Under the pieces are notes generated by a model that saw only the letters and a list, made by a program, of their open reading frames with translations, was not told where the DNA came from and searched no databases. DNA of 33,062 nt from Clostridia bacterium (GTDB lineage Bacteria > Bacillota > Clostridia > Oscillospirales > QAMX01). Below, in pieces: positions 23,747 to 30,506 of this stretch; the first letter of the stretch is position 1; each line of letters begins with the position of its first letter. The stretch lies in contig JAFXIT010000047.1 in NCBI GenBank assembly GCA_017532825.1, forward strand, positions 1 to 33,062, read 5' to 3'. The translations under genes were made by a program, and so were the position numbers.

Positions 23747-25384
23747 TCAGAGTGTCTTTGCAAGCTCTATTGCCTGCGAGATGTGTCCGCAGAAGCGGTC
23801 CTCGCCGACGGCCTCGTAGAAGCCCGAGTGCTTCATAACCTCGAGGGGCTGGTGGTGTACGTGGGAAAAGACAAGCCCGATACCCTGCTCTGCCGCGCCT
23901 CTGCGGAGGTCGTCAAGGGCGTTCATTGCCGTAGCGTCAAGACTGGTGACGGCCTGCATACGTATTACGATGCAGCGGGTACCGTCCTCAAGGCTTATGC
24001 TTAAAAGCTTGTCGGCAACGCCAAAGAAGAGCGGGCCGCTTATCTCGTAGACACGGACGCCTTCGGGAAGGGAGATGCCGTCCTCACGGTCGGTATCCCA
24101 AGGACGCACGGAGGTCTCGCTTGCGTTGCGGCGGAGGAAGAATATAAGTGCAAGCACCATTCCGACGGCTATTGCGACCACGAGGTCGAATATGACCGTG
24201 AATATGAAGGTGACGAGCATTACCGCCGTATCGCTCTTTGGGGCGGTGCGGACCGTGCGGGCAAACTTCTTGCGCTCGCTCATATTATATGCGACCATAA
24301 AGAGGATGGCGGCGATGGTCGGCATGGGGATAAGGCCTGCGTAGGGCATAAGGAAGAGAAGGACCAAAAGCAGTACCACGGCGTGTACCATTCCGGCAAT
24401 GGGGGTGCGTCCACCGTTTTTGGCGTTTGCCGCCGTACGGGCGATGGCGCCGGTTGCGGGTATTCCGCCAAAGAGCACCGAGGTAATGTTTCCAAGACCC
24501 TGGGCGACGAGCTCGGCGTTGGAGTTGTGTCTGGAGTTTACCATACTGTCTGCGACAACGCAGGAAAGCAGGGATTCTATGGCGGCAAGCAGGGCGATGG
24601 TAGCCGCATCGGGGAGGAGGGCGGCTATCTTATCGAAGCTTATATCGATGCCGCTTAAGGCAAAGGAGGGAAGACCCGAGGGAATGGTATAGAGCTCGCC
24701 GATGGTAAATACCCCCTTGTCAAGACCGGGGATGAGACCGACGAGAAGACTGCCTGCGATGACGGCTATAAGTGAGGGGGGTATGCGCTTTTCGAGCTTG
24801 GGATAGAAGATAAGTATCAGCAGGGAGATCCCGCCAACGAGCAGAGCCTGCCAGCTGAAGGTCGAAATGGCCTCGATATTTGCGCTTATCTTTTCAAGGG
24901 TCTCGATGGGCTTGACGCCCTGGGCGTAGGTAAGGCCGAGGAAGTCCTTTATCTGGCCCAAAAAGATCGTAACGGCTATACCTGCGGTAAAGCCGGTGGT
25001 TATGGTGTAGGGGATAAAGCGGATAAGGCTTCCGAGCTTGAAGATGCCCATAAGAATGAGTATGATGCCTGCAAGCACGGTGGCGATGATAAGACCGTCC
25101 ATACCCTGGGTGGCGACGATACCTGCAACTACCGTCGCAAAGGCGGCGGTGGGTCCGGCTATCTGCACACGGCTTCCGCCAAACAGAGATACCACAAAGC
25201 CTGCTGCAATAGCGGTATAGACGCCGCAGGCAGGCTCGACGCCCGAGGCAAGGGCCAAAGCGATCGACAGCGGCAGAGCGATTATGGCAACGATGACCCC
25301 TGCCACAAGGTCACGAACAAGCTGTGCCCGTGAATAGCCCTTCAGCGTGGAAAAAAGCTTCGGTTTGAGATAGGAAAGATTCAT
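23747..25384 (-). CDS. SulP family inorganic anion transporter with STAS domain
   Basis: A 545-residue SulP (SLC26-type) permease. The N-terminal part has the family signature DLVAGVIVAIIALPLSIALALASG and many membrane helices up to about residue 400. A C-terminal STAS domain (about 440-545) contains ISGPLFFGVADKL and SLDATAMNALDDL. Substrates in the family are sulfate, bicarbonate or other anions; none can be assigned here. The start at 25384 is the likely one, but the ribosome binding site (GGGGCG) is weak; an in-frame ATG at 25420 lies within the upstream hairpin and is less likely. No sulfate-assimilation genes are adjacent. Confidence 0.92.
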   Translation of the reverse strand: MNLSYLKPKLFSTLKGYSRAQLVRDLVAGVIVAIIALPLSIALALASGVEPACGVYTAIAAGFVVSLFGGSRVQIAGPTAAFATVVAGIVATQGMDGLIIATVLAGIILILMGIFKLGSLIRFIPYTITTGFTAGIAVTIFLGQIKDFLGLTYAQGVKPIETLEKISANIEAISTFSWQALLVGGISLLILIFYPKLEKRIPPSLIAVIAGSLLVGLIPGLDKGVFTIGELYTIPSGLPSFALSGIDISFDKIAALLPDAATIALLAAIESLLSCVVADSMVNSRHNSNAELVAQGLGNITSVLFGGIPATGAIARTAANAKNGGRTPIAGMVHAVVLLLVLLFLMPYAGLIPMPTIAAILFMVAYNMSERKKFARTVRTAPKSDTAVMLVTFIFTVIFDLVVAIAVGMVLALIFFLRRNASETSVRPWDTDREDGISLPEGVRVYEISGPLFFGVADKLLSISLEDGTRCIVIRMQAVTSLDATAMNALDDLRRGAAEQGIGLVFSHVHHQPLEVMKHSGFYEAVGEDRFCGHISQAIELAKTL

Positions 25385-25401
25385 TTGTATACGCCCCAAA
25401 C

Positions 25402-25432
25402 AAAAAAATACCGTCGGCAAAGGCCGACGGTA
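25402..25432 (-). terminator. Terminator-like hairpin between spo0A and the SulP gene
   Basis: On the minus strand a perfect 10-bp stem TACCGTCGGC/GCCGACGGTA with a 4-nt loop is followed by seven T. It lies 86 nt after the spo0A stop, so it can terminate spo0A. It also lies just downstream of a promoter and 18 nt upstream of the SulP start. Confidence 0.8.
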
Positions 25433-25436
25433 AGAT

Positions 25437-25465
25437 ATTATACTCTTTGGCGGGGTGAAAGTAAA
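25437..25465 (-). promoter_or_regulatory. Possible promoter of the SulP gene
   Basis: On the minus strand TTTACT, 17 nt, TATAAT. Transcripts would begin at the foot of the hairpin at 25402-25432, which places a stable stem at the extreme 5' end of the mRNA. Confidence 0.5.
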
Positions 25466-25517
25466 TCTGCGATTTGACGATATTGACCGCCCCGTACAGC
25501 CCGTCTGATGTGAATTT

Positions 25518-26315
25518 TTACACCGCTGCGTGGCGAATATTTCCTCTGTCGTCTATACGCAGGAGGATATTGTCTGCAAGCATTGCAATAAATTCGGAGT
25601 TTGTGGGCTTTCCCTTCTGGTTTGAAACGGTGTAGCCGAAGAGGTTTTGTATGCGGTCGATGTCTCCACGCTCCCAGGCAAGCTCGATGGCGTGACGTAT
25701 GGCACGTTCGACACGAGAAGCGGTGGAGGAGTACTTCTTTGCCACGCCGGGATAGAGGCGCTTTGTGATGGAGTTGATTATGTCGGGGTCCTTTACCGAA
25801 AGGGAAATGGCCTCACGGAGGTACTGATAGCCCTTTATGTGGGCGGGAACGCCGATGTCGTGGAGCATATCGGTGATCTCGGAGAGCAAAGCGTTGGGGC
25901 TTGCTTTGTCGGACTGTCCATCTTTGGAGGACGGTGCGAGGATCTCCTTGATCCTTGAAACGAGGGTGAAGGGGTCGATGGGCTTTGCACAGTAGTAGCA
26001 CAGGCTGATGTCGGATGCGCGCTTTGCAGTCTCCTGGGGACGGGAGTCGACAAACATAAATTCGGGAGCCCTGTCGCCGAGTGTCTTAAGCAGACGGCTG
26101 CGAAGCTCGGGACCGTCAAATCCCTGCAAAAAGGAGTCGAGGATGACAAGGTCGGGAAGAAGTGCGGAAATCTCACGGAATGCGGACGGTCCGTCCGCGG
26201 CATGTCCCACAGGGAAGAAGTCGGTGGTTGCGGAAAACTCGGAAGAGAGTGCCGATACAAACCTTTCGTCGCAGTCGGCGATGTACACCCGATAGGGCGG
26301 CTGCAGCTGAGTCAT
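25518..26315 (-). CDS. spo0A: Sporulation master regulator Spo0A
   Basis: A 265-residue Spo0A, the response regulator that commits cells to sporulation. The C-terminal DNA-binding domain (about 140-255) is clear: [42 protein letters not shown] (recognition region) and [24 protein letters not shown]. The receiver (about 8-127) keeps phosphoacceptor Asp60 and Lys111, but the N-terminal acidic pair is IADCD (one acid replaced by Cys14) and the Thr/Ser switch position appears as Asp90-Ser91. The start at 26315 has GGAGGT 9 nt upstream. The frame stays open for 85 more codons to an ATG at 26570 with its own ribosome binding site, described separately. Confidence 0.95.
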   Translation of the reverse strand: MTQLQPPYRVYIADCDERFVSALSSEFSATTDFFPVGHAADGPSAFREISALLPDLVILDSFLQGFDGPELRSRLLKTLGDRAPEFMFVDSRPQETAKRASDISLCYYCAKPIDPFTLVSRIKEILAPSSKDGQSDKASPNALLSEITDMLHDIGVPAHIKGYQYLREAISLSVKDPDIINSITKRLYPGVAKKYSSTASRVERAIRHAIELAWERGDIDRIQNLFGYTVSNQKGKPTNSEFIAMLADNILLRIDDRGNIRHAAV

Positions 26316-26446
26316 AGTGTCTTGACCTCCGTAATATGTTTGCGACGGACGCCGGTCAGAGACATTGGCTTTTGATGTTTTTTGGCAGGCGTCCCGTCTG
26401 TTTGTATTAATCATACTCTTTTCGAGGTCGGGATCCTGTCGGCTTT

Positions 26447-26453
26447 TGTCGAA
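26447..26453 (+). promoter_or_regulatory. Candidate 0A box upstream of spo0A
   Basis: TGTCGAA within TTTTGTCGAATG matches the Spo0A-binding consensus TGNCGAA exactly. A second, weaker site AGTCGAA is at 26474-26480, 27 bp away in the same orientation. The location, about 135 bp upstream of the spo0A start, suggests autoregulation. Confidence 0.5.
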
Positions 26454-26467
26454 TGACTGAGCAATAT

Positions 26468-26500
26468 TTAAAAAGTCGAAAAGAAAATCAAAATTGTCAT
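26468..26500 (-). CDS. Short 10-codon leader ORF upstream of spo0A
   Basis: ATG at 26500 preceded by CGGAGGA at 6-7 nt, encoding [10 protein letters not shown] then TAA. It is in a different frame from the spo0A extension. The ribosome binding site is as good as that of annotated genes here. It may be a regulatory leader peptide or chance; no conservation can be tested from one sequence. Confidence 0.3.
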   Translation of the reverse strand: MTILIFFSTF

Positions 26501-26632
26501 CGAATTTCCTCCGAAGGGGATTGGTCGGAGCGTACTTGGGCAGACTCTCAAGAGGTCGGAGCGGGGTCATATTTACAACTTCCTTTCTTTGAAAGGTATA
26601 TTTTCGTCCGTTTTTTGGGTGCAGGGAGCGCT

Positions 26633-26661
26633 ATTATATCACAATGCGGATGACATTTCAA
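26633..26661 (-). promoter_or_regulatory. Sigma-A type promoter reading toward spo0A
   Basis: On the minus strand TTGAAA, 17 nt, TATAAT. It would give a leader of about 310 nt before the 26315 start, or about 55 nt before the upstream 26570 start. A second, weaker sigma-H-like pattern (AGGATCC, 12 nt, GAGTATG) occurs on the minus strand near 26409-26434. The 26316-26710 interval has no other feature beyond those listed. Confidence 0.65.
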
Positions 26662-26678
26662 TGCGTTTGTGGTATAAT
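26650..26678 (+). promoter_or_regulatory. Sigma-A type promoter of the DUF362 gene
   Basis: ATGACA, 17 nt, TATAAT, with the start codon 32 nt further on. Its -35 abuts the -35 of the divergent spo0A-side promoter (26656-26661), so the two promoters overlap and may compete or share a regulator. Confidence 0.7.
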
Positions 26679-26710
26679 ATCCAAAGAAATTTTACCGGAG
26701 GTCGAAAAAT

Positions 26711-27577
26711 ATGAGCGCAAAGGTCTGGTTTTCAAGCGAGATAACGGCTGAAAGTGTAGTACGTCTGTATAAGGCCGTGGGCAAGGAGCTTGGAGGACGG
26801 GTAGCAGTAAAGCTTCATTCGGGAGAAAAGGGAAATCAGAATTTTATCGGTCCCGAGCTCTGGAAGCCGGTCATTGAGCTTGTGGGAGGAACCGTTACCG
26901 AGTGCAACACCGCCTATTCGGGCGAACGCAACACCACCGACAAGCATATGCGCCTTATGAAGGACCACGGCTGGAGCGATAATTTTAAGGTGGATATCCT
27001 CGATGCCGAGGGTCCCGACCTCGTTCTCGACCTGCCAAAGGGCAGACGAATAAAGAAGAACTACGTAGGAAAGAGTCTTTCAGGCTACGATTCCATGCTC
27101 GTCCTTTCCCACTTTAAGGGTCACCCCATGGGCGGCTTCGGCGGAGCGCTCAAGCAGATATCCATCGGAGTTGCCTCCTCCTACGGAAAGGCCTATATCC
27201 ACGGCTCGGGCGATCCAAGCAAGCTCTGGACGGGCGATCACGACAGCTTCCTTGACTCCATGGCAGATGCGGCAAGCTCGGTGGTCGACTTCTTTGACGG
27301 TAAGCTCGTATATATAAACGTCATGAAGAATATGAGCGTCGACTGCGACTGCTGTGCCGTTGCAGAGGACCCCTGCATGGCCGACATAGGTATACTTGCC
27401 TCCGACGATCCCGTGGCGCTTGACAAGGCCTGCATCGACCTTGTCTACGCCTCCTCCGACCCCGGCAAGCCCCATCTTATCGAACGTATCGAAAGCCGCA
27501 ACGGCCTCCGTACGGTCAATTCCGCCGCCGAGCTGGGAGTCGGAAGCCTCGACTACGAGCTTATAAATATCGACTGA
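26711..27577 (+). CDS. DUF362 domain-containing protein, no ferredoxin domain
   Basis: A 288-residue DUF362 protein made of the core domain only. The family pattern is seen in VAVKLHSGEKGNQNFIGPELW (30-50), GYDSMLVLSHFKGHPMGGFGGALKQISIG (about 124-152) and a DDPVALDKACIDLVY segment near 235-250. A Cys-rich stretch SVDCDCCAVAEDPC near 210-225 may bind metal or a cluster, in place of the separate ferredoxin domain of the other DUF362 gene here. The function is not established. ACCGGAGGT precedes the ATG. Monocistronic, with its own promoter and terminator. Confidence 0.85.
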   Translation: MSAKVWFSSEITAESVVRLYKAVGKELGGRVAVKLHSGEKGNQNFIGPELWKPVIELVGGTVTECNTAYSGERNTTDKHMRLMKDHGWSDNFKVDILDAEGPDLVLDLPKGRRIKKNYVGKSLSGYDSMLVLSHFKGHPMGGFGGALKQISIGVASSYGKAYIHGSGDPSKLWTGDHDSFLDSMADAASSVVDFFDGKLVYINVMKNMSVDCDCCAVAEDPCMADIGILASDDPVALDKACIDLVYASSDPGKPHLIERIESRNGLRTVNSAAELGVGSLDYELINID

Positions 27578-27596
27578 AGAGAATATTAATAAATCA

Positions 27597-27627
27597 AAAC
27601 GGCAGGACTTTGAGTCCTGCCGTTTTT
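27597..27627 (+). terminator. Intrinsic terminator of the DUF362 gene
   Basis: Stem CGGCAGGACT/AGTCCTGCCG with a short loop, followed by TTTTT and preceded by AAAA, 20 nt after the stop codon. Confidence 0.9.
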
Positions 27628-27646
27628 CAACAAATGCAGAAAACGG

Positions 27647-27675
27647 TTGACAACGGTCGAATGTAGGGGTATAAT
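27647..27675 (+). promoter_or_regulatory. Perfect-consensus sigma-A promoter of the structured leader unit
   Basis: TTGACA, 17 nt, TATAAT, both exact. The expected transcription start is at about 27681-27683, which is the first base of the long inverted repeat. No other promoter is visible before the protease gene at 27910. Confidence 0.85.
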
Positions 27676-27680
27676 AAGTA

Positions 27681-27832
27681 CGCCAAACTAATCGAATATT
27701 GCAAAATAGGTATAATTTTCTTTTTGTGAAAAGTATATCTTTTTTCCACGCGAGCAAAATAGAATTTGATAAAATGCAGATTCCTCTTTGCTTGTGTGGT
27801 ATTATACCAATTTTGCAATGATTAGTTTGGCG
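27681..27832. repeat. 152-bp element bounded by 32-36-bp inverted repeats
   Basis: The left arm (27681-27716) begins CGCCAAACTAATC and the right arm (27801-27832) ends GATTAGTTTGGCG. The arms match over 31 of 32 positions apart from a 4-nt insertion in the left arm. The internal 84 nt is AT-rich and non-coding. The flanks are AAGTA and ACTAT, not an obvious duplication. Confidence 0.85.
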
Positions 27833-27854
27833 ACTATCGGAGTCTGTGTTTTTG

Positions 27855-27890
27855 TGCGCTTACTTCGGTAGGCGCATTTTTTATTTTATT
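27855..27890 (+). terminator. Intrinsic terminator or attenuator just upstream of the protease gene
   Basis: A 9-bp stem TGCGCTTAC/GTAGGCGCA with a TTCG tetraloop is followed by TTTTTTATTTTATT. It ends about 20 nt before the ATG at 27910, so transcripts must read through to express the gene. No clear antiterminator pairing was found by eye. Confidence 0.85.
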
Positions 27891-27909
27891 CTCAATAGGA
27901 GGAGAAAAA

Positions 27910-29391
27910 ATGAGGAAAAAAGCACCCTGTTGCATGCTGTTGATCGTTATGATGATATTGATTTTAACAGCTTGCGGACACAAGCACATTGAGACAGTTG
28001 ATGCCGCTGTTGCACCTACCTGCACCGAGGACGGACTTACCGAGGGTAAGCACTGCTCGGAATGTGAGGAGATCCTCGTAGCGCAGGAAGTGATGGCCAA
28101 GCTCGGCCATACCGAGGTCATCGACGCCGCTGTTGCACCCACCTGCACCGAGGATGGACTGACCGAGGGCAAGCACTGTTCGGTATGTAATGAAATCCTT
28201 GTAGCACAGGAGACTGTAAATGCTACAGGGCATCAATACGATGAAGGTGTTGTTGCTGTAGAGGCAACGTGCATACAAGAAGGAACAAAGACGTTTACCT
28301 GTGTTAATTGCGAACATTCTTATCAGGAAGTGTACGCTATTCCAACGTTTACTGCGACAGAAATTTATGAGCAGGCTGTAAAGTTTGTGTGTGAAATAAC
28401 TACTTATGAGAAAAACGGTGGTTCACTTGCGCTGGGTTCCGGATTTGTTATATCTGCCGACGGAAAAATAGTCACAAATTATCACGTTATTGATGGAGCG
28501 TATTCTGCAATCGTCGTAATAGGCGAAAAAGAATATACGGTTACCTCTGTGTTAGCTTATGATAAAAACAGAGACCTTGCGGTACTGAAAATTGATGCAA
28601 CGGGGCTGGATTATGCGACAGTATGTAAAAATCCTGTTAAGGTTGGAGAAACAATATATGCAATAGGCTCATCCAGAGGAATGACTAATACGTACACCCA
28701 AGGGATAATAACCTACGCAAGCAGAGTTGTCGATAACGTTACCTGTGTTCAACACGATGCATCCATTACTAACGGCAATTCCGGCGGTCCGCTTATTAAT
28801 ATTTACGGCGAAGTAATAGGAATAAATACGTGGACCATTTCCAACTCACAGAATCTGAATTTTGCTGTATTTGCGGGAGAACTTGATGGCCTTAACTATG
28901 GACAAGCACTTACGATGGCACAATTCTATCAAAAGGAATGCGATCCGTTTACAAAAATGAAGGACTATATTATCGGAGAAGGTTACGCTATTAGCGGAGG
29001 TTATGCTATTAGCTTGGATTCTGAATATGCGTCAGGACTGAAGATAACAAGAAGCGCAGCTTATACATCGGATGATAATGCAATAATGCTAATTTTGTAC
29101 ATAGAAGGAGGGTATAGTTTTTATTTCGAAATAGATGAAAACATGGACGGGTCATATTTTTGGCTTTTTAGTTACGAAAGTGTACGTATGTATGGAACGC
29201 TATATGCTTCATCGTTTAAGAGTGGTTCGTTACTGAGCTACAGCAACTATAGTGGAATATACACATCATCGTTAAGAAGTTCGGTAAGGGAAGTATCATC
29301 TGGAATGGCATGGCTTATTTGCGAAAATATAGATATTGATTTCAGTTCCATTGGAGTTACGGCAGAAGATCTTGGCTTTAACTACTTTTAA
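27910..29391 (+). CDS. Lipoprotein trypsin-like serine protease with Cys-rich repeats
   Basis: A 493-residue predicted lipoprotein. A signal peptide ends with lipobox LTAC (Cys22). Residues 29-110 hold two near-identical 41-residue repeats with pattern C-x10-C-x2-C (Cys38/49/52 and 79/90/93), and a degenerate third unit (Cys121/131/134), possibly metal-binding. The S1/HtrA-like protease domain (about 155-325) has the triad His192 (TNYHVIDG), Asp222 ([11 protein letters not shown]) and Ser291 ([11 protein letters not shown]). No PDZ domain is visible; the C-terminal ~165 residues are Ser/Tyr-rich with no recognised domain. AGGAGG precedes the ATG. From about 28240 the DNA is more AT-rich than neighbouring genes, suggesting acquisition. 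It would act on the outer face of the membrane. Confidence 0.88.
   Translation: MRKKAPCCMLLIVMMILILTACGHKHIETVDAAVAPTCTEDGLTEGKHCSECEEILVAQEVMAKLGHTEVIDAAVAPTCTEDGLTEGKHCSVCNEILVAQETVNATGHQYDEGVVAVEATCIQEGTKTFTCVNCEHSYQEVYAIPTFTATEIYEQAVKFVCEITTYEKNGGSLALGSGFVISADGKIVTNYHVIDGAYSAIVVIGEKEYTVTSVLAYDKNRDLAVLKIDATGLDYATVCKNPVKVGETIYAIGSSRGMTNTYTQGIITYASRVVDNVTCVQHDASITNGNSGGPLINIYGEVIGINTWTISNSQNLNFAVFAGELDGLNYGQALTMAQFYQKECDPFTKMKDYIIGEGYAISGGYAISLDSEYASGLKITRSAAYTSDDNAIMLILYIEGGYSFYFEIDENMDGSYFWLFSYESVRMYGTLYASSFKSGSLLSYSNYSGIYTSSLRSSVREVSSGMAWLICENIDIDFSSIGVTAEDLGFNYF
27994..28239 (+). repeat. Two 123-bp tandem coding repeats
   Basis: Copies at 27994-28116 and 28117-28239 encode the [24 protein letters not shown] unit of 41 residues. 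DNA identity is very high across the first half of each unit, and a diverged third unit follows to about 28350. The repeats use more GC-ending codons than the protease domain that follows. Confidence 0.85.
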
Positions 29392-29420
29392 TTTGGCAAT
29401 CTGATTGTTGGATACGAAAC

Positions 29421-29448
29421 AAAAAAGGGAGCTCTCGCTCCCTTTTTT
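29421..29448 (+). terminator. Intrinsic terminator of the protease gene
   Basis: A 12-bp stem AAAAAAGGGAGC and its complement, with a TCTC loop, ending in TTTTTT. Confidence 0.9.
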
Positions 29449-29466
29449 GCGTTTTAATGCTTGATG

Positions 29467-29495
29467 TTGATATTTAGGCCGAAATGTGGTATAGT
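29467..29495 (+). promoter_or_regulatory. Promoter of the NUDIX-nitroreductase-GTPase cluster
   Basis: TTGATA, 17 nt, TATAGT, about 34 nt upstream of the NUDIX start codon. Confidence 0.65.
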
Positions 29496-29529
29496 TTAGT
29501 GCGGTAATCGGTATTTGGGAGAGACGAAA

Positions 29530-29916
29530 ATGACCGAAGTAGTAGCCGCCCTTATTTGGGACGGGGACAGATTTATGATATGCAGACGGCCCAAGCACAA
29601 GGCAAGAGGTCTCCTTTGGGAGTTCGTCGGCGGAAAGGTAGAGTCGGGCGAGACGGCCGAGGAAGCGCTCGTGAGAGAGTGCAGGGAGGAGCTCGGTGTC
29701 ACCGTTGCGGTCGGCAGAGAGTTTTTCGAGGTCACACATCGATATCCCGATCTGACGGTGCATCTGAGGCTGTTTTGCGCCGAGATCACCGAGGGCGTTC
29801 CCCAAAAGCTTGAGCACGACGATATAAAATGGATAACTCCGAGTGAGATACCAAACTACGATTTTTGCCCCGCAGACGTTGAGATACTTGCAAGGATCTG
29901 CGAGGTATACGGATAA
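29530..29916 (+). CDS. NUDIX hydrolase, MutT-like
   Basis: A 128-residue NUDIX enzyme. The Nudix box GKVESGETAEEALVRECREELG spans about 35-56 with all conserved Gly, Glu and Arg positions. Sequence around it (RPKHKARGLLWEFVGG) resembles 8-oxo-dGTP diphosphatases of the MutT type that clean oxidised nucleotides. GGGAG lies about 9 nt before the ATG at 29530. The next gene starts 13 nt after the stop, so an operon with the nitroreductase and the GTPase is likely. Confidence 0.9.
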   Translation: MTEVVAALIWDGDRFMICRRPKHKARGLLWEFVGGKVESGETAEEALVRECREELGVTVAVGREFFEVTHRYPDLTVHLRLFCAEITEGVPQKLEHDDIKWITPSEIPNYDFCPADVEILARICEVYG

Positions 29917-29929
29917 AAGGAGCCAAATT

Positions 29930-30478
29930 ATGAACTTTACCGAGATAGCCCAAAACAGACAGTCCTGCCGAAGCTACGCTCCCGAGCGTGAGGTCGAGCA
30001 GGAAAAGCTCGAGAGAATACTGGCCTCGGCACGGCTTGCCCCCTCTGCCTGCAACGGTCAGCCCTATCAGCTTACCCTGTGCAGGGGAGAGACGGCAAAG
30101 AGGGTCGCAAAGGCGACCCAGGGTATGGGAATGAACCGCTTTGCATCCGACGCACCCGTCTTGCTGGTTATATCCGAGGCTCCCTACTGCAAAACGGCGG
30201 CGCTGGGCGCAAAGGTAAAGAATAACGACTACCGCTCCATCGATATCGGTATAGTCGCCGCCTATATTACCGCAGAGGCGTGCGCGCAGGGGCTCGGAAG
30301 CTGTATACTCGGCTGGCTTGACGATGCGGAGATACGAAAGCTTTGCGGGCTCAAGGGGGCAGTCAGGCTGGTGATAACCCTCGGCTACGCCGCCGAGGGC
30401 GACAGACTTCGTACCAAGAAGCGCAAGGATATGGACGAGCTTGTAAGGGTCGTTGAAGACCCCGTTTCCGAGATGTAG
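29930..30478 (+). CDS. Nitroreductase family protein
   Basis: A 182-residue flavoprotein of the nitroreductase superfamily. The FMN-binding start RQSCRSYAPEREVEQEKLERILASARLAPSACNGQPYQ is typical (RxSxRxY and SNxQPW-like elements), and the later GIVAAYITAEACAQGLGSC helix and LVITLGYAAE segment match. It would reduce a nitro compound, quinone or flavin using NAD(P)H; the natural substrate is unknown. AAAGGAGCC precedes the ATG. Confidence 0.9.
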   Translation: MNFTEIAQNRQSCRSYAPEREVEQEKLERILASARLAPSACNGQPYQLTLCRGETAKRVAKATQGMGMNRFASDAPVLLVISEAPYCKTAALGAKVKNNDYRSIDIGIVAAYITAEACAQGLGSCILGWLDDAEIRKLCGLKGAVRLVITLGYAAEGDRLRTKKRKDMDELVRVVEDPVSEM

Positions 30479-30506
30479 ATCTACCCGTAACAGGAGCCTA
30501 AAACCA

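Larger units (their letters stand above)
26316..26570 (-). other. In-frame 85-codon 5' extension of spo0A with its own start signals
   Basis: The reading frame of spo0A continues upstream without a stop to an ATG at 26570. AAAGGAAG lies about 9 nt before that ATG and a consensus-like promoter lies upstream at 26633-26661. The predicted extension is polar with an aromatic acidic patch ([12 protein letters not shown]) and an Arg/Lys-rich end. Spo0A proteins normally begin at the receiver, so this may be a longer isoform, or non-functional leader that happens to be open. The segment also holds a short out-of-frame ORF and two 0A-like boxes. Confidence 0.45.
27681..27890 (+). ncRNA. Candidate structured leader or small RNA ending in a terminator
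   Basis: A transcript from the upstream promoter could fold as follows. A long closing stem joins 27681-27716 with 27801-27832 (31 of 32 positions pair, with a 4-nt bulge GAAT at 27694-27697). Inside it are a small hairpin AAAAG-TATAT-CTTTT (27729-27743) and a 13-bp stem 27746-27758 with 27787-27799 containing two G-U pairs. A linker leads to an intrinsic terminator at 27855-27890. I do not recognise it as a known riboswitch or as 6S RNA. The long inverted repeat could instead be a miniature transposable element, though I see no clear target duplication. Confidence 0.5.

Noticed and set aside
27834..28317. Minus-strand frames over the protease gene's repeats
   Set aside because: They are repetitive only because the plus-strand repeats are; no independent support.
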